Assembly (NCBI GenBank): GCA_022494885.1
Contig: JAGVSM010000824.1
Span: forward strand, 124,001 to 188,000
Direction: 5' to 3'
DNA length: 64,000 nt
From: Micrasema longulum
Lineage: Eukaryota; Arthropoda; Insecta; Trichoptera; Brachycentridae
The notes under the pieces are model-generated. The model did not search any database, had not been told where the DNA came from, and saw nothing but the letters and a program-made list of their open reading frames with translations. Positions 1 to 12,028 of the stretch are shown here, piece by piece. The number at the start of each line of letters is the position of its first letter. Within the stretch, counting starts at the first letter, position 1. A program made the position numbers and the translations under genes.

Positions 1-480
1 TAAAATTTTAAAAAATAGTGGGTGCTCATAAATGTAAACGAGACAAGATAAAAATTAAAAACAAACTAAATCGAAAATTTCAATTCATATCTACAAAAAA
101 AATTGCAAATACCTATTAAAATTAAGGTCTAAAATACGTTAAGGATAGGATAAGGATAAAAAAGAAAAAAAGAAAAAAATGACAGCTATTATAAAATGAA
201 AATTTGGCCGGATACTGTGAGTATTTGTTTATAATATTTTATGTTCGCTAATATGCAAGACGGTTATACAATAAGCGGTATAGAATAAGTTCAAATCAAT
301 TCAATAAAAAAAGAGATCAAATTCATTGCGAGAAAGTGATGCCATTCAATTGATAAGAAACAGTGAGATTTAAAAAAAAAAACTATTTATGATTTTATAA
401 ACCTAGATCCGAAAGAACGGAAATATGTCTCGCATGAAATATAAATGCATTTCTCGTATTTTTTTATAAACTTTCATTGG
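1..480. other. AT-rich sequence, nothing identified
   Basis: No convincing reading frame, RNA gene or repeat was found. The sequence is A- and T-run rich like the rest of the window. Confidence 0.5.
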
Positions 481-670
481 CTGGTTCAAGTGGCCACTTA
501 ACACACTGTGTAACAGTCCTTATTTCGCTTATGTTTGAACATACGTACTCCTTCAATTAAAATAATTGTACGACAAACAGTTTTTTTACACGATGTGTAA
601 AGGAGCCAGTTAAACAAATCATTCATAGGACCTGTAAATACCTTGACTTTCACATTCCCTTTTCTTAATT
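481..670. repeat. Fragments of MITE family A (two pieces, opposite strands)
   Basis: Two short pieces resemble the core of the MITE at 25.8 kb and 50.4 kb. At 481-515 the minus strand carries the 'acacagtgtgt...aagtggccacttgaaccagcc' type core. At 585-670 the plus strand carries a diverged version ('gtgtaaaggagccagtt', then 'aggacctgtaaatacctt'). The opposed orientation suggests a broken or foldback copy. Neither piece codes for protein. Confidence 0.5.
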
Positions 671-3329
671 GCTTGCTGGGCGCGGTGCTGTAACATCGTG
701 TTAATCTTTAAGTTAAGGCATTTAAAAAAAACAGATATACACGGTTTCATAATTCTTTTTCCATATTTTATAAAAATTTTAATATAATTGAGGCCCGTTA
801 TACCTAAATAAATAAAAAATCGTATCATATAACCAATCGCCATTTAACTAGTGTACACTCCCGCTCACTGCTAACAACCGACGGATTGAACGAATGAATA
901 AACTGTCTAGAGAATAGTATCATTGTCTTCCTTGGCATAAGTTCTATTTTCGTGCTGTTTCTTATACAGGATTTTCTGTTGTATTGGCATAACTTTCATT
1001 CATATCATAGTATGTTACATAGCAAGAATATTATTTGTATAAAAATTCTGCATAATTAAACACATTGTTATTTTACAAATCCGGTGTAAAAATATCCCTT
1101 TGAAATTTGAAAAAAATACAACTTTATCATTTCAAAAAATAAGAGACATTTTTTAGGTTTTTTATTCTATAAAGACTCGCGTTACATCACAGCCACACTA
1201 GAGTTAACAATGCTGATAAAATAAGCCTAGTTGTTTTTAATTTGTAACTTATATTTTCGTAAAACGTTTAATGACATGTATTTGTTTAATTTTTAACAAA
1301 ACAAGCATGTTAGCATTTATTTTTGTAAAGTGTTGTTTCTGTTATATTTTTTCTATTCTCTATTATTTTAATTTAGATGTTTGCAATTTACACTTCGTTT
1401 AGTTAAGTAGCGAGACTTGCCAATTTTACTGCACATGTCTAACAAGTAACAAGAACTGTCCAAACATTATTTTACGCGAGTTAAGTTGTAACTTTCATTC
1501 TATACAGAGCATATATGTAGACAAGATGTAGTGTGATGTGAAGTGCGCCAGCAGCTAGTTTTTTTTTATGTAATATTAAATTTACCAAATGCAATATATT
1601 AATACTCGTAGTTACTCATGATTGTAAACTTAATTACTCAAAATAAGAACAAAATTATTATTTACAACGTTTTGAGATAAAATTTTCTCAAAATCAAAGG
1701 ATCTACTTTAAAATTCACAATGATTCTTCATTAATAAAAATTGTATACAAATAATAATACATCTATCATCTACAAGGTCCGGGAAGTTTTTAGAAAATAC
1801 GTTTTTTTTCTTAATAACTTGAATATTTGAATAATTTTATTTGAGTATTAAGATTTAGAAATAATTAGAGAGTTTTGAATCGTCCGAGACCTTTCTGCAT
1901 GTATCTGAAGCATGCAAATAATACCATTATGATTAACGAATTTTATAACTTTTTTTCACATTTGTGGCTTCTATGTGGTCGACTCAAAATTGGCCAATCA
2001 AAGAAGTGGTCAGAGACCTTTCATATTTGTGAACTAATTATTCCTTTTTTTTTTATCCAAAAATAAAAATAATTTTGTACAATTTTCAGTTGCTTGCGTC
2101 AATTATAATATCTGACTAATGTTACCATAAAAAAATGTTAATAACCACACTTAATGTTTGGTCCATATGGTCGGAAACGTTCAAGAAAGGTTGTTTCTCA
2201 CTTGATTTTCTAAAAAGAAGAGCGGGTTTTATTTTTCGTCAAGTTGACAACTCAACTCGTCAATCTTCCCCCTAACGTGGTTTTCTTCTTAACTCAACAG
2301 ATTTACAAGTTCATTCGCTACGTAACCAAACGCAGTGAAAATCGGCGTATTTGAATATTAAAAAAAAAACAATTAATAACAATAATTAAGGCATTCGATG
2401 GCTACTTAAGAAACTAAAGTTGAATAATAAAATATTCATTAAGAATACGAACGAACAAAAAAACAATGTAAAAATTATTTTATGTAAAGCTCTCATAAAT
2501 ATTCGCAAAAAGGATAAGGTGCTGTGGGTTTTACAATTTAAACCTTTTCACACATATTAGCAATAAATATTCAAATATAATCCATTGTTATTGGGGACAT
2601 AAAAACAGAAATTTGAATACTTCGAGTAGAAAATTAAACAAATATTTAAAAAAAGAAAATGGCAGGATATTGTATTTCAAGCGACATCAAAACCAGTTTT
2701 CGTGGAGTGATAAAATGAAACGCTAGATACCAGATTCTTTTGTGTCATAAAGTAATAAAAATATTAAACTGAATAAAAACGTATCTAGACTAAAAGTGAA
2801 ACTCTATAAGTAGGTTTCAAAATAGTTTTAGACAAACGCTTCAGTAAACAGTAATTTTCTACGAAAAGGGTAGTCAGGAGCATCGTATATTGAAACTATT
2901 AAAATCATAAAATAAATCACGAGAACAATTTTTGTCGGGCTAACAAAAAACTATTGGAAACTTATTTGTTACGGTATCTCTTATTACTTATAAAATGTCC
3001 GCCTGGCATGGCGTAGGCAAATCTAGCATAAGAAATTCCCCTTCCAGAAAGTCAGCGAAAACTTTATTGTGAACGAAATACTTGGCAAATTGTTCTACCT
3101 TACTCTACAAATTTTATAAAGGGTATGAAAAATAGTACGTAAAGGGAGCACACTCACAAAAAGGATCTATAGATACCACTGGATCTGATTTGTTTGTAAT
3201 AAAATCACATTTTAAAACATAATCTGTTTTAACTTTGTCTGTACAACAGATATCAAAAACTTGATTGTACATACTCGTATGTACAGAGTATGTACAAATT
3301 TTGAAAATAATAAAAAAAATTAAAAAATT
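671..3329. other. Gene-free AT-rich stretch
   Basis: Only short chance frames occur and none resembles a known protein. No repeat family recognised elsewhere in the window was seen here. Confidence 0.45.
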
Positions 3330-3380
3330 AAATAAATAGCCATTACTGTTATTGAAAATAACAGTAATGACTATTTATTT
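3330..3380. repeat. Near-perfect 24 bp hairpin
   Basis: The arm at 3330-3353 (core 'atagccattactgttatt') is the reverse complement of 3357-3380 except for one position, with a 3-base spacer. Such structures occur at centres of foldback or MITE elements and can fold as RNA. No duplicate in the window was found. Confidence 0.75.
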
Positions 3381-3539
3381 ATTATTATATTTCCTCATTC
3401 TTTCAATAATTACATTTTATTTTTGTGCATAACAACTTACACATCTAACCTGGTATTTGGTGTTTTAAAAATAAATGAATTTAAGCAAAAAAGCATTTAT
3501 TTATTTTTCTTTTTCGGTTTTACCTTTTCCCTTATTGTC

Positions 3540-3790
3540 TCATCTCCATTTAGAGAGCACGCGTAGATGGCATGTAATATATTCCAGTCCTTACATGTCA
3601 TAAATTGCAAAAAGGGAATGTGACGTCACAGCAGAGAAGAATGTGGAATGGAGCAGCCGGCCATTGTGAACGTACGAAGAATATTCCAGAAGCAGTAAAG
3701 TTTTTTCGAGAATAATTAATGGCGGATTCCGAGCTTGAAAGGAAGGGCGAAATTACGTTTAACTAAAGGGTTCTTCTAGAACCTACATTA
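3540..3790. promoter_or_regulatory. GC-richer block with HSF-like and CRE-like sites
   Basis: Base composition rises clearly above the flanks. The block contains a palindromic CRE-type site TGACGTCA (3621-3628), a perfect three-unit heat-shock element nGAAnnTTCnnGAAn (3678-3692), and two two-unit versions, TTCGAGAA (3705-3712) and TTCTAGAA (3774-3781). No coding exon is visible next to it. The motifs are seen directly; regulatory function is inference, and any one of them could occur by chance in 64 kb. Confidence 0.3.
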
Positions 3791-4009
3791 TTACGTTATT
3801 ATGTAGTCGCTAACATACATTCTTGAAAACTAACAACTAACATATTATTTAGTCAATGTTTTTAATTACAAGGAGCAGAGACATTAAATAACCAAATAAT
3901 TGATTAATTTGTTGGAAAATAGGCACTTTTACACGTGAGAATATACGATAAGCCTTGTTATTATTTGTACCTCACTGATAATAATTTGTAAAAAATCATA
4001 CTTACATAA

Positions 4010-4150
4010 AATAATCATTGTTAACCCATGTGTAGTTATGATGTCACATGAGTTTACATAAAATACAAGACTTGATACGCGTCTCTTACTTTTTAAATAA
4101 TGAAGTCGTATTTTGCTATAACAGGCCATAATTCCTAAGGCGGTAGCCCA
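4010..4150 (+). repeat. Partial copy of unidentified repeat X
   Basis: It shares a string of blocks with 22.59-22.68 kb, including 'aatacaagacttgatac', 'tctcttactttttaaata' and 'atgaagtcgtatttt', then 'tataacaggcc', which also appears in the 21.2 and 22.97 kb copies. No protein match was recognised. Confidence 0.5.
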
Positions 4151-4419
4151 GTACTGAAGTCTACGCATGCGCAAATTAATATCTTCATTAGCTTTGTAAA
4201 AGCAATTCTAACAAACCAAAAGTCTTTTTGAGATATTGTAACTATTTTATAACAAATTTAGCACTTTAATTAGTCAACACGATAGCATTATTATATTCAA
4301 ATATGAATTATAACTCTTTTATGCGGAATTTGTGGAGAAAAAAAGCTTTTAAGTTTATTTCAAAGCACGTAATTCGAATTATTATGTTAATGGCGGGAGA
4401 ATTTTTTTTTTTATTTGCG

Positions 4420-5215
4420 ATGGGAGGCTCAGGTCCAGTCACTGAACTCCAGGTTGAGAAAGCTGTGCCATCTTTTCTGCTCTCTTAGAGAAATTCTGGA
4501 TATTGACTTTCTCAGAAGTGTGTACTTTGATCTGTTTTAATCCACGGCAACCTTTGGAATATTTGGCTAGGGGGGTTGTGCGGCATCCATTTTCAAGCCG
4601 CTCATAATTATTGTGAAATTATTATTGGGAATAATGTTCCGGCGCCCTCCAACATACCCGTCAGAACAGCTGTTTCAATACATGAAGGTGCTGAATATGA
4701 GACAACTGTATCTAAAAAAATCACTTACATACTTCTGGTGAAACAATAAGGAGAGGTCTCACTAGAATGTCCGTACAAGGTTTTACCAGAGCATGAATTA
4801 TGTCATACCCAATACCCGTACGAATTTTTCTCAGAGACATCTCTCATTTATCGCACCGAGAGTGCTCAATATTTTGGAAGAACGTAATAAGCTCTTAAAG
4901 ACAAAAACTATTTTCAAGAAAGGAGTTAAGGACTGGATTTTCCTCAGTGGGAGGGATTTGAGTAGGAAACTCCTTGATGATTTTTCAAAAGCTTGAGTTT
5001 ATTGATGTGCAATATTGATGTGCAATATATTTGTTTTTTTAAATAATTTTTAATTGTTTTTTATGTTTCTAATCCTATATTTGTGATGAGATTCTTATGT
5101 GTCTGTGTCATATAATTGCTCGTCCCATCTCAACACAGGACTTTTAGTTCCATGGGGTTGGGACTTGTCTCAAATAATGTACAATAAACTTTTGTATGTA
5201 AATAAATAAAATTTA
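4420..5215 (+). mobile_element. LINE relic (reverse-transcriptase C-terminus and 3' tail)
   Basis: One frame reads as the C-terminal part of a non-LTR retrotransposon polymerase, interrupted by stops. About 4447-4560 gives a LNSRLRKLCHLF...LRSVYFDLF pattern typical of the thumb region. About 4640-4730 gives PSEQLFQYMKVLNMRQLYLKK. After a frame change, 4793-4996 gives MNYVIPNTRTNFSQRHLSF...FKKGVKDWIF, the usual end of Jockey/CR1-like ORF2. The 3' part (5000-5215) ends in 'aataaataaaa' and is repeated at 37.4, 47.0 and 50.8 kb. A 13 bp tandem 'attgatgtgcaat' sits at 5001-5026. The 5' end is missing, so this is a dead, truncated copy. Confidence 0.8.
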
Positions 5216-7394
5216 GATAACAAATATAAGTATAAAATGTAAATTCAATTTTTATATTAACTCAATACACATATTAACATGAACGATTCCCATTACGTAA
5301 AAGAAAGAGTCACGTCTTACAATAGTTTGTTCATTTTATTTTTGATTGATAAAATTTTATAAATTTTAAAATAACTATAAATTACAAAAAATAAAAAGTC
5401 AGTGCTACACAAAAATGAACATATAACTTTTCACTTCTTTCTTAAATATGTTGTATTCCTGACGGCAATATTTTTTTTCATTGAGTAAAAATATTCCCCT
5501 GTAAGTATAATGATGTTGTGCTGTAATAGTTTTTAATTAGGAAATTAAGATGAAACCACTTGTTTTAGATTGCGTACTTACGTTTTGTGACGTAGAAACA
5601 CTACTATTTATTTTTTATTTATGAATTCGAAGCATAAATGAATAGGAACAAGTCCATTCAGGTGTATAAAAACAAGCTCAACAAGTGTTTGAGTAAATAT
5701 CTGCGTGCGTATCCCCAACTTGTGATACTATTAACAATGTTTTGTTTATTTTTTGTTTTACTGCAATTTTTGAATTTACGGTTGCTGTTCTTTTCTTAAA
5801 ATCTGATTTTTAATAAGGTTCAATTTCCAATTTATTTTAGAAACCTGGAGTTTGTTTTTGATGGCAGAATAATATATGGGTTATTGTCAGCAGTCGCGTA
5901 GTCTACTATAGCACAATTTGTCAACTGAGAAACTGCCTGATATCTGTCATGGCACAGAAAATAACTGCGTACTGCGCATGCTTACGCATGATTTTCAATC
6001 TCAGAAATTGCCCTGTGTAAAACTGCAAATCATTTGGTACGCTAATTATTGCACAAGGAACTGAACAAGATCTTACGAGAGATCTTGTACAATTTTCTAA
6101 ACCACGTTATATTAAAATGAAAAATTGAACACCAACTTTTTTCCCTTTTGTTTATAATTCTTCCCCCCCTTCCCCTCTGTATAGTCTAGTGTAGATATTT
6201 AGTCAATTTTTATTTCTCAAAAAATATGTGTGTTTCTGAATATTTTATTTTTTAATGAACCAACAATATGTTCATAAACCACTGATTTTCTTAAATTAGA
6301 CAGTTTGGGAAGATAGAAATAAATTGCCTTATTGCAATATGCCCGCCCTCGTGTATATGTATGTAAGCTGTTTGTGTATATAAAGTGTTAAAATAAATAC
6401 TTATTTATGTATTCCGTATAGTGTTTTTTTAAATTAATTTTCATCAATTGAAAAATACTTTCCTTCTGCACTTGTACATAGGTAGGAATATTTGAAATAA
6501 TGTGATACAATAAGAAATGTCGCCTTGTCAGACAGTAACCAAATATAGAAAGTATGCCTTTTTTGTCAAAAATTGTGCAATAATTACTTTCTTATGACTT
6601 TTGTGTTGAATAATAATAATTACTGTGATGCAAAAAGTAATTATTTTTTTATATAAATTACCCGTGCTAATTTGATTATGTTTTTTGCCAATTAATAATA
6701 ACACAATTATCAAAGTGTTAAATAATAGAATTCAATTATCTTACATAGGTGCTTAAAATCGGTTCACAAATATAATCCACGTGTAATTCTGAGCATAAGT
6801 TAAAAATAATAAACTTAATATGAACTGAATGAATGAATATCACTTCCTATTTTTTTTTTCCAAGGAGCGGTTTCATAGACAGGCTTCTTTACAGTGTATT
6901 CTTAACTTATTAATTTTATCCTTTTTTATTTTTATTAATATTATGCTACGTTTGGAGCTAATAAATCAAGTATTTTTGTCTTGCAAGGATAGGAAGCGTA
7001 ATGTGAGATGGTTTTAAAACTGGACAGGACTGGACTTGAGGAAATATTGTTTATTTGGTTATTGATTATTTTTTTCTTATTATGAATCGCGTTTTCAATT
7101 TGTTAGTTGTCTTATTTAAATATATTATTTTAAACATTAAAAACTCCAGAGTAAAAAAAAATAATTGAAAAATTCGGTAGAAAAAAATAAGTGATTAAAC
7201 ACCAAGCTGTTTTTTTAAATTTAATAAATATCCACAAAATTAGTGCTTCAAATATTAAATTTATGAGTTTAAATTGTTTTGAAAGTTAAAAATAGTTCAG
7301 TTGTATCCTAAATAAGATAAAATATTTCTTGTTTTATTGAAATTACAATGAATTACTTATACAGTGCCAAAATTAATGAATATTGATTTTAATT
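5216..7394. other. Gene-free AT-rich stretch
   Basis: No gene was recognised. Minor features are a short inverted repeat around 6067-6090 ('caagatct' / 'agatcttg') and a C/T tract near 6160-6178. Chance frames at 6528-6713 and 6829-7017 are low-complexity hydrophobic sequence without known relatives. Confidence 0.45.
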
Positions 7395-7780
7395 TGTATT
7401 AGAGAGCGTCCGAGCTCCAAGGAACCGATCAACTGAGGCCCTAAAGGCCGATTTCATACGACTTATTGAGGATGAATTTAGTATCATGCAACGTTCGGCG
7501 ATAGCTGAGTGTCATTGTTTTTAATAAAATATTGTTAATTTTTCAATTTTATTCTATTTAATGTATCTGTTAGTTTTTTGTGGTTTTGGTAATATTATTT
7601 GAATTAATAAATTCTTCTTAACTACACTAAGGCTGTTTTGAACAGCAAAAAATTAAACCTGAGGCCCAAAGGGCCAATATTTTATGCTCTCCGGAATTTT
7701 AATCAAATGAGTCCTGAAGAGCCAAAGTTCTTACCGTGTAACAGTCTGCGATAGCCGACTATTGCCTGCTAGTTTTGAAG
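7395..7780 (+). repeat. Two diverged direct copies of a GC-richer repeat
   Basis: Two segments, about 7430-7520 and 7660-7770, each begin with a 'gaggccc(t)aaaggcc' block and end with 'gcgatagc(t/c)ga' followed by 'ttg'-rich sequence. The sequence between these anchors has diverged. The anchors are richer in G+C than the surroundings. The family was not recognised. Confidence 0.4.
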
Positions 7781-8762
7781 TAAAACTCTTGTAATCAAAT
7801 AACGAGTCTGCGCAATTTAGAAATCTATCGTGATTACACAAAACAATGTTTTGCTCATAGGCGGACATACACAATATAAAAAAATAAGAGAGATTCTCTC
7901 ATATATGAATAACTTCAATGCCAAAATACGCCCACCTGCTGGTAACAAAATGCTATTTAAAACAGTACAATTATTATGAAACGCTTTTAACTGTGAAATA
8001 ATAATTAAATTATTTTAATGAGGTACTATAGCTTTGGCTTGGTACTTGTTTCAAATAAAACGTAGAGTATTTATTTGCTACGTTATTTTTTCCTGCACTA
8101 ACAAGCGTCATTTAAAATTCGTAAAGGCAGTAAGTTATTTTAATTTAATTTATTAATGCACAACGTCGAGAATTCATTACATTTGATATGGCACTTTTAT
8201 TACATTATCCGTAAATAATACGGCATAACTTAATTTAATTTACAAATACCAGGTTTATTACCTTGAAAAATTATGAATTCAATAAATAATTGTGTTGAAT
8301 TACGATACTAGAAAAAACATATGGTTTTGGGTATGTGTAAATGTGTAAACTATAATTTGAGGATGTCGATTCTTGTAATATTCATTTCTGGATTCACCTG
8401 CCAAATTTTATCTAGATCGATATATATTTCTAAAGATACGAATAAAATATGACTAGCACATTTTTATTCCCTTTTATTTATATTAATAAATAAACAATCC
8501 GTTTTATATTGTTGAATCCGCACAAAAAAAACCTAATACTATTGCCATAAATATTTTGTTTAATTTCGATACATAAACATGGAAAAAAGACTACAGAACT
8601 TAATTTCTAAACATTTATGACTAGAAAAAAAACATTGTCTTTTATACATTCCTAGTGTGGTGCAATTTTTTATTATTTAGAAATATAAGATTATTGACAG
8701 TAAATGAAGAAGCTCGTAGTTAAATAATATCAAAATAAGTTTTCTTTATAAGTGTTGACACC
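7781..8762. other. Gene-free AT-rich stretch
   Basis: No frame, RNA gene or repeat could be supported here. Confidence 0.45.
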
Positions 8763-8850
8763 GTCGGGGTGTAATGGTTTAGACGTTCGCCTTAAGTACG
8801 GAGGGTTCCGGGTTCGTTCCCAGTGGGATAAACAAAAAAAAATCTAAAAC
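8763..8850 (+). mobile_element. tRNA-derived SINE head (family D)
   Basis: The stretch 'gtcggggtgtaatggttta' followed about 35 bases later by 'ggttccgggttcgttccc' gives a pol III A-box/B-box pair at tRNA-like spacing. The ends do not form an acceptor stem, so this is a SINE head or tRNA pseudogene, not a working tRNA. An A-run and AT-rich body follow; the 3' limit is unclear. Confidence 0.55.
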
Positions 8851-10217
8851 CTAAAGTCAAGCCTTTTTTGTCATATTGTTCTTGTAAATATTAAAGATGT
8901 GGAGTGAGATGGATGTGATATTTGAAACTAGACAAGAGTGAAACTAGAGGGAGTAAACTGAATTCACAAACCACCTGATAGAAAATAACCATAATTTTAA
9001 TTTTAAATCTGTTGAAAGTTTTTTTTAATAAAAAATCATTCATAAACATAACCCTTTCAATACCTGGACTTCTTTATTTCTTTAATACAGAGTCATATAT
9101 TTCCACAATCCACTATCTACCTATGCGGCCATAGAAATATAGCGGGTTTAAGAAATAAACGACTCACATTAAAATAATTTATAAAAATGTATTTAGAAAA
9201 TACCTATTTATAAAGTTTAAATTTTTTATTGTTGACACGTTTATTTTATATCGAGGGGCGTTTATGGCGAGGCAAACTTTTAAATTGCTGTTCTTAAACT
9301 TCGTAATTTGCATTTATAATATTTTCTCGTACACTTAAAATGGTAGGGGACAATTAAAAGTGAGCACAGCTGTGATAGAACGAATAAACCAAACTTTGGT
9401 CCCACGTTTCTAATGGAAATTACTGAACATTTTTGGAAGGACGCGAACTGGTCGAATTATTATGCGTATTTTGTCTAACCTGGCCCCATAATTTTGAAGT
9501 GTGTTTGGACAAAAAATAGTTTTAGATCATAATTTATTGTTGAGTAATAGGTTATGGCATAAATGGATTTAAAAAGTAAAATGTTTCCTTAGAACAAGGA
9601 AAAAAAATAAACACGTGGTTTTATTTAATATTATCAACAAATTAAATGTAAAAAGTATATATATGAAAAATATTAGGTAGTATATAGTTATAGTGTAAAT
9701 ATTGAATTTAATTAATGAAAATGTACATATGAAACAGTTAATATTATAAATTAGGATACTAAGTGTATATTAGTGATAAATAATGTTAGAATAAGTATAG
9801 ATGTAAATATTGTGTTGTAAATATATACTGGACTATGTTACATAGAACTAAATAAATAAATAAATAAAATAACAATAGTCGTTTTATAATAGATAGGTAT
9901 CTTCACTCTTAACTCTTAAACTTTTCCTTGACTCCTAAGCGCAAAAAAAATCCTGTAGGGATTTCTGGAGGGAAGTACTTGGAATACCCTAACTAAAATG
10001 CTATGAAAACGATTTTTTTTTTACTATTACGCCATAAAGATTGTCATGGTACCGTTTTGCACTGTTTAACAATATTTTGAGTTTTCTTCAAAATTCATAC
10101 ATTTTTCATAAAATACTGTAGCGAAATAATGCTACATGACATCGCGGTGCTCTTGCTGTTACACGTTAAATAGCACTGATCTAGTCACGCAAACCGTAAG
10201 TTGTTAAGTACAGCGAG
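8851..10217. other. Gene-free stretch ending in a possible LINE tail
   Basis: No coding gene was found. The segment 9790-9870 ends in 'aaataaataaataaataaaa' after a transcript-like AT-rich region, as LINE 3' tails do, but no protein part is left to confirm it. Confidence 0.35.
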
Positions 10218-10263
10218 GAATTATGAGGTGGAATGTATATGAATTATGAGGTGGAATATACAT
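10218..10263. repeat. 23 bp tandem duplication
   Basis: The unit at 10218-10240 ('gaattatgaggtggaat...') is repeated at 10241-10263 with about two base differences. Confidence 0.85.
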
Positions 10264-10284
10264 GCTAATATATTATAAATATAT

Positions 10285-10360
10285 TGTGCCTAACATGTTG
10301 AAAATCAAACCAGCTGCCCGATTTATGGTAGTAAACCACGCTGACCACTGCTCCCCAGAA
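10285..10360 (-). mobile_element. Possible degraded tRNA-like SINE head
   Basis: On the minus strand, 'gcagtggtcagcgtggttta' is followed after about 16 bases by 'gcagctggtttgattt', resembling decayed A and B boxes. The match is weak and no second copy was found. Confidence 0.3.
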
Positions 10361-10459
10361 ATAACATATTTTCTAAGTTTTAGAAATAAAATATCTGTAA
10401 TTTACTAACTTTCAATAAATAATGTCAAGTTGAATTTAAATAGATGTATTACATATATA

Positions 10460-10765
10460 TGATAGAGAAATGAAGAAATTAGGAAGAGAACCAGAATAAC
10501 GGATATCATGAATCGCGTATAAGAACTGAAGTGGCAATGGGCAGGACATGTTGCGAAATAAGACTCCACGAGATGGACCCTTAAAATTTTAAGATGGAGA
10601 CCCTGCGAGAATAAACGAGGCGTCAGAAGACCTCAAAAAATATGGTCTGACAACATAGCTGCTGTATGGGGTAAAAATTGGCTGCAAGTAGCAACCGACC
10701 GAAAAAAATGAAAGGATATGGAAGAGGCCTATATCCAACAGTGGAAGACAGAAAGCTGAAGAAGA
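10460..10765 (+). mobile_element. LINE relic, polymerase C-terminus
   Basis: Read across several stop codons, the segment gives RRTRITDIMNRV, LKWQWAGHVAK, GVRRPQKIWSDNIAAVWG, WLQVATDR and MEEAYIQQW in order. This is the standard end of a large insect LINE family ('KWQWAGHIAR ... RPxxRW ... YVQQW'). It ends in a 'gaagaagaag' tail. Multiple stops show that it is dead. Confidence 0.85.
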
Positions 10766-11062
10766 AGAAGATATAAAATATCGTTTTAGTTTGTAAACAA
10801 TTTTTTTTATTAATAGCTTTTGGTTGAAATTTAGCTTAAGGTATCTCGAGTATTGCTACATACATGTCAGTAAACTAATGCGTAGAATTCTTAGCATAAC
10901 AATTACGTACTAAGGTATTGAGAAGTTACTATTGCGTGTAAGTTGATTTCATTTAACAGAATTTTTGCATAAAAATGTATCGACATAATAAAATTACACC
11001 AGACTGGTATTGCAGTCTAGTTTGTATCATTAAGGTAAGCAATAATACAACTATGAATATCA
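10766..11062. other. AT-rich spacer
   Basis: Nothing recognisable between the LINE relic and the GC-richer block that follows. Confidence 0.4.
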
Positions 11063-11221
11063 ATGGCTAAACTTATGCGGTCAGCAATTCGGGTGAAGAA
11101 AAGCATTAGTTTTGGCAATCGATACGGTGTGACGCGATTCGATTGTTTTTACAACACCGGCAAGAAAGCCGAAGTCAATAATTACGCCGGGAGACTACGA
11201 ATTTGCTCTCAAATCACGTAG
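11063..11221 (+). other. Unrecognised 52-codon reading frame in a GC-richer patch
   Basis: An ATG at 11063 opens a frame beginning MAKLMRSAIRVKK and ending at a TAG at 11219-11221. The predicted peptide is basic, with no signal peptide or membrane segment. Local G+C is higher than in the flanks. No family was recognised; it may be part of an unknown element or pure chance. Confidence 0.12.
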
Positions 11222-11253
11222 AAAGGGGACAAAAAGTGTTACAAGAAGTGCGC

Positions 11254-11287
11254 CGACCAGCGACCAGCGACCAGTGTCCACTGGTCG
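11254..11287. repeat. Triple 'cgaccag' repeat ending in a palindrome
   Basis: The heptamer 'cgaccag' occurs three times in a row (11254-11274). The third copy starts a perfect 9 bp inverted repeat, 'cgaccagtg' (11268-11276) against 'cactggtcg' (11279-11287), with a 2-base gap. Confidence 0.8.
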
Positions 11288-11747
11288 GAAAATAGTATCG
11301 AGAAACGCCATTACAGTCACACATTTTATCATTGCAGTTAGCATTGCACGTGAAACAATTCACTTCAATACTACCACGAATGTCAATACACTTTTAGTCT
11401 TTGCAAGAAACACATTGTTACGAATCATTAAATATGAATTTCATATTTGTACAGAGTAATGCCACAACAGTGTCGAAATTATTGAGTCTTTTATCTTTAA
11501 AATAACACAAAACTATAAAACTGTTAAAAACTTACGAAAATATATCGTTTCAAATGTGACGTAGTGTTTGAAATTGTACATTACCTTAGTGGTGTAAACA
11601 TTAAAAGTTAAAATAAAGGCGTCGGTGACGCAAAATCAATATTGTCAAATTGACAACAAATTCAATCCTATTACTGGATAATTTATTTACTTCCTAATTT
11701 TTTCTACCTGGGTCGCAATTATGATGGGAAGTTAAGAACGTCATACA

Positions 11748-12028
11748 TTCACCATGACGGTACAGTTGAAGATAAATTCCCACGATTACGAAGATACACT
11801 ACCGACCCCCCCCCGTTCAAGTTTTGAGTAGATACATCGATATGTAACAAGGGGAAGCGTACGTTGCGGTACAAATATTTACGCATTAAGGTGACATAGC
11901 TTCATTATGACGTCAAAGGTAAAAATAAATTCTCTTGAGTGATTACGAAGATACTACCAATCCTCCCATCGTTATATTTTGATGGGTCCGATGGGTCAAG
12001 TACCTCTTGATACGCATACCTACGCATT
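11748..12028 (+). repeat. Diverged tandem duplication, units about 140 bp
   Basis: Unit 1 (about 11748-11890) and unit 2 (about 11900-12028) share, in order, 'ttca(cca/tta)tgacg', 'ataaattc', 'gattacgaagatac', a C-rich patch and 'tacgcattaa'. The second unit contains a second CRE-type TGACGTCA (11908-11915). No coding potential was recognised. Confidence 0.55.

Noticed and set aside
4303..4488. 61-codon plus-strand frame
   Set aside because: It overlaps the start of the LINE relic in a different frame; the family-like reading is in the other frame.
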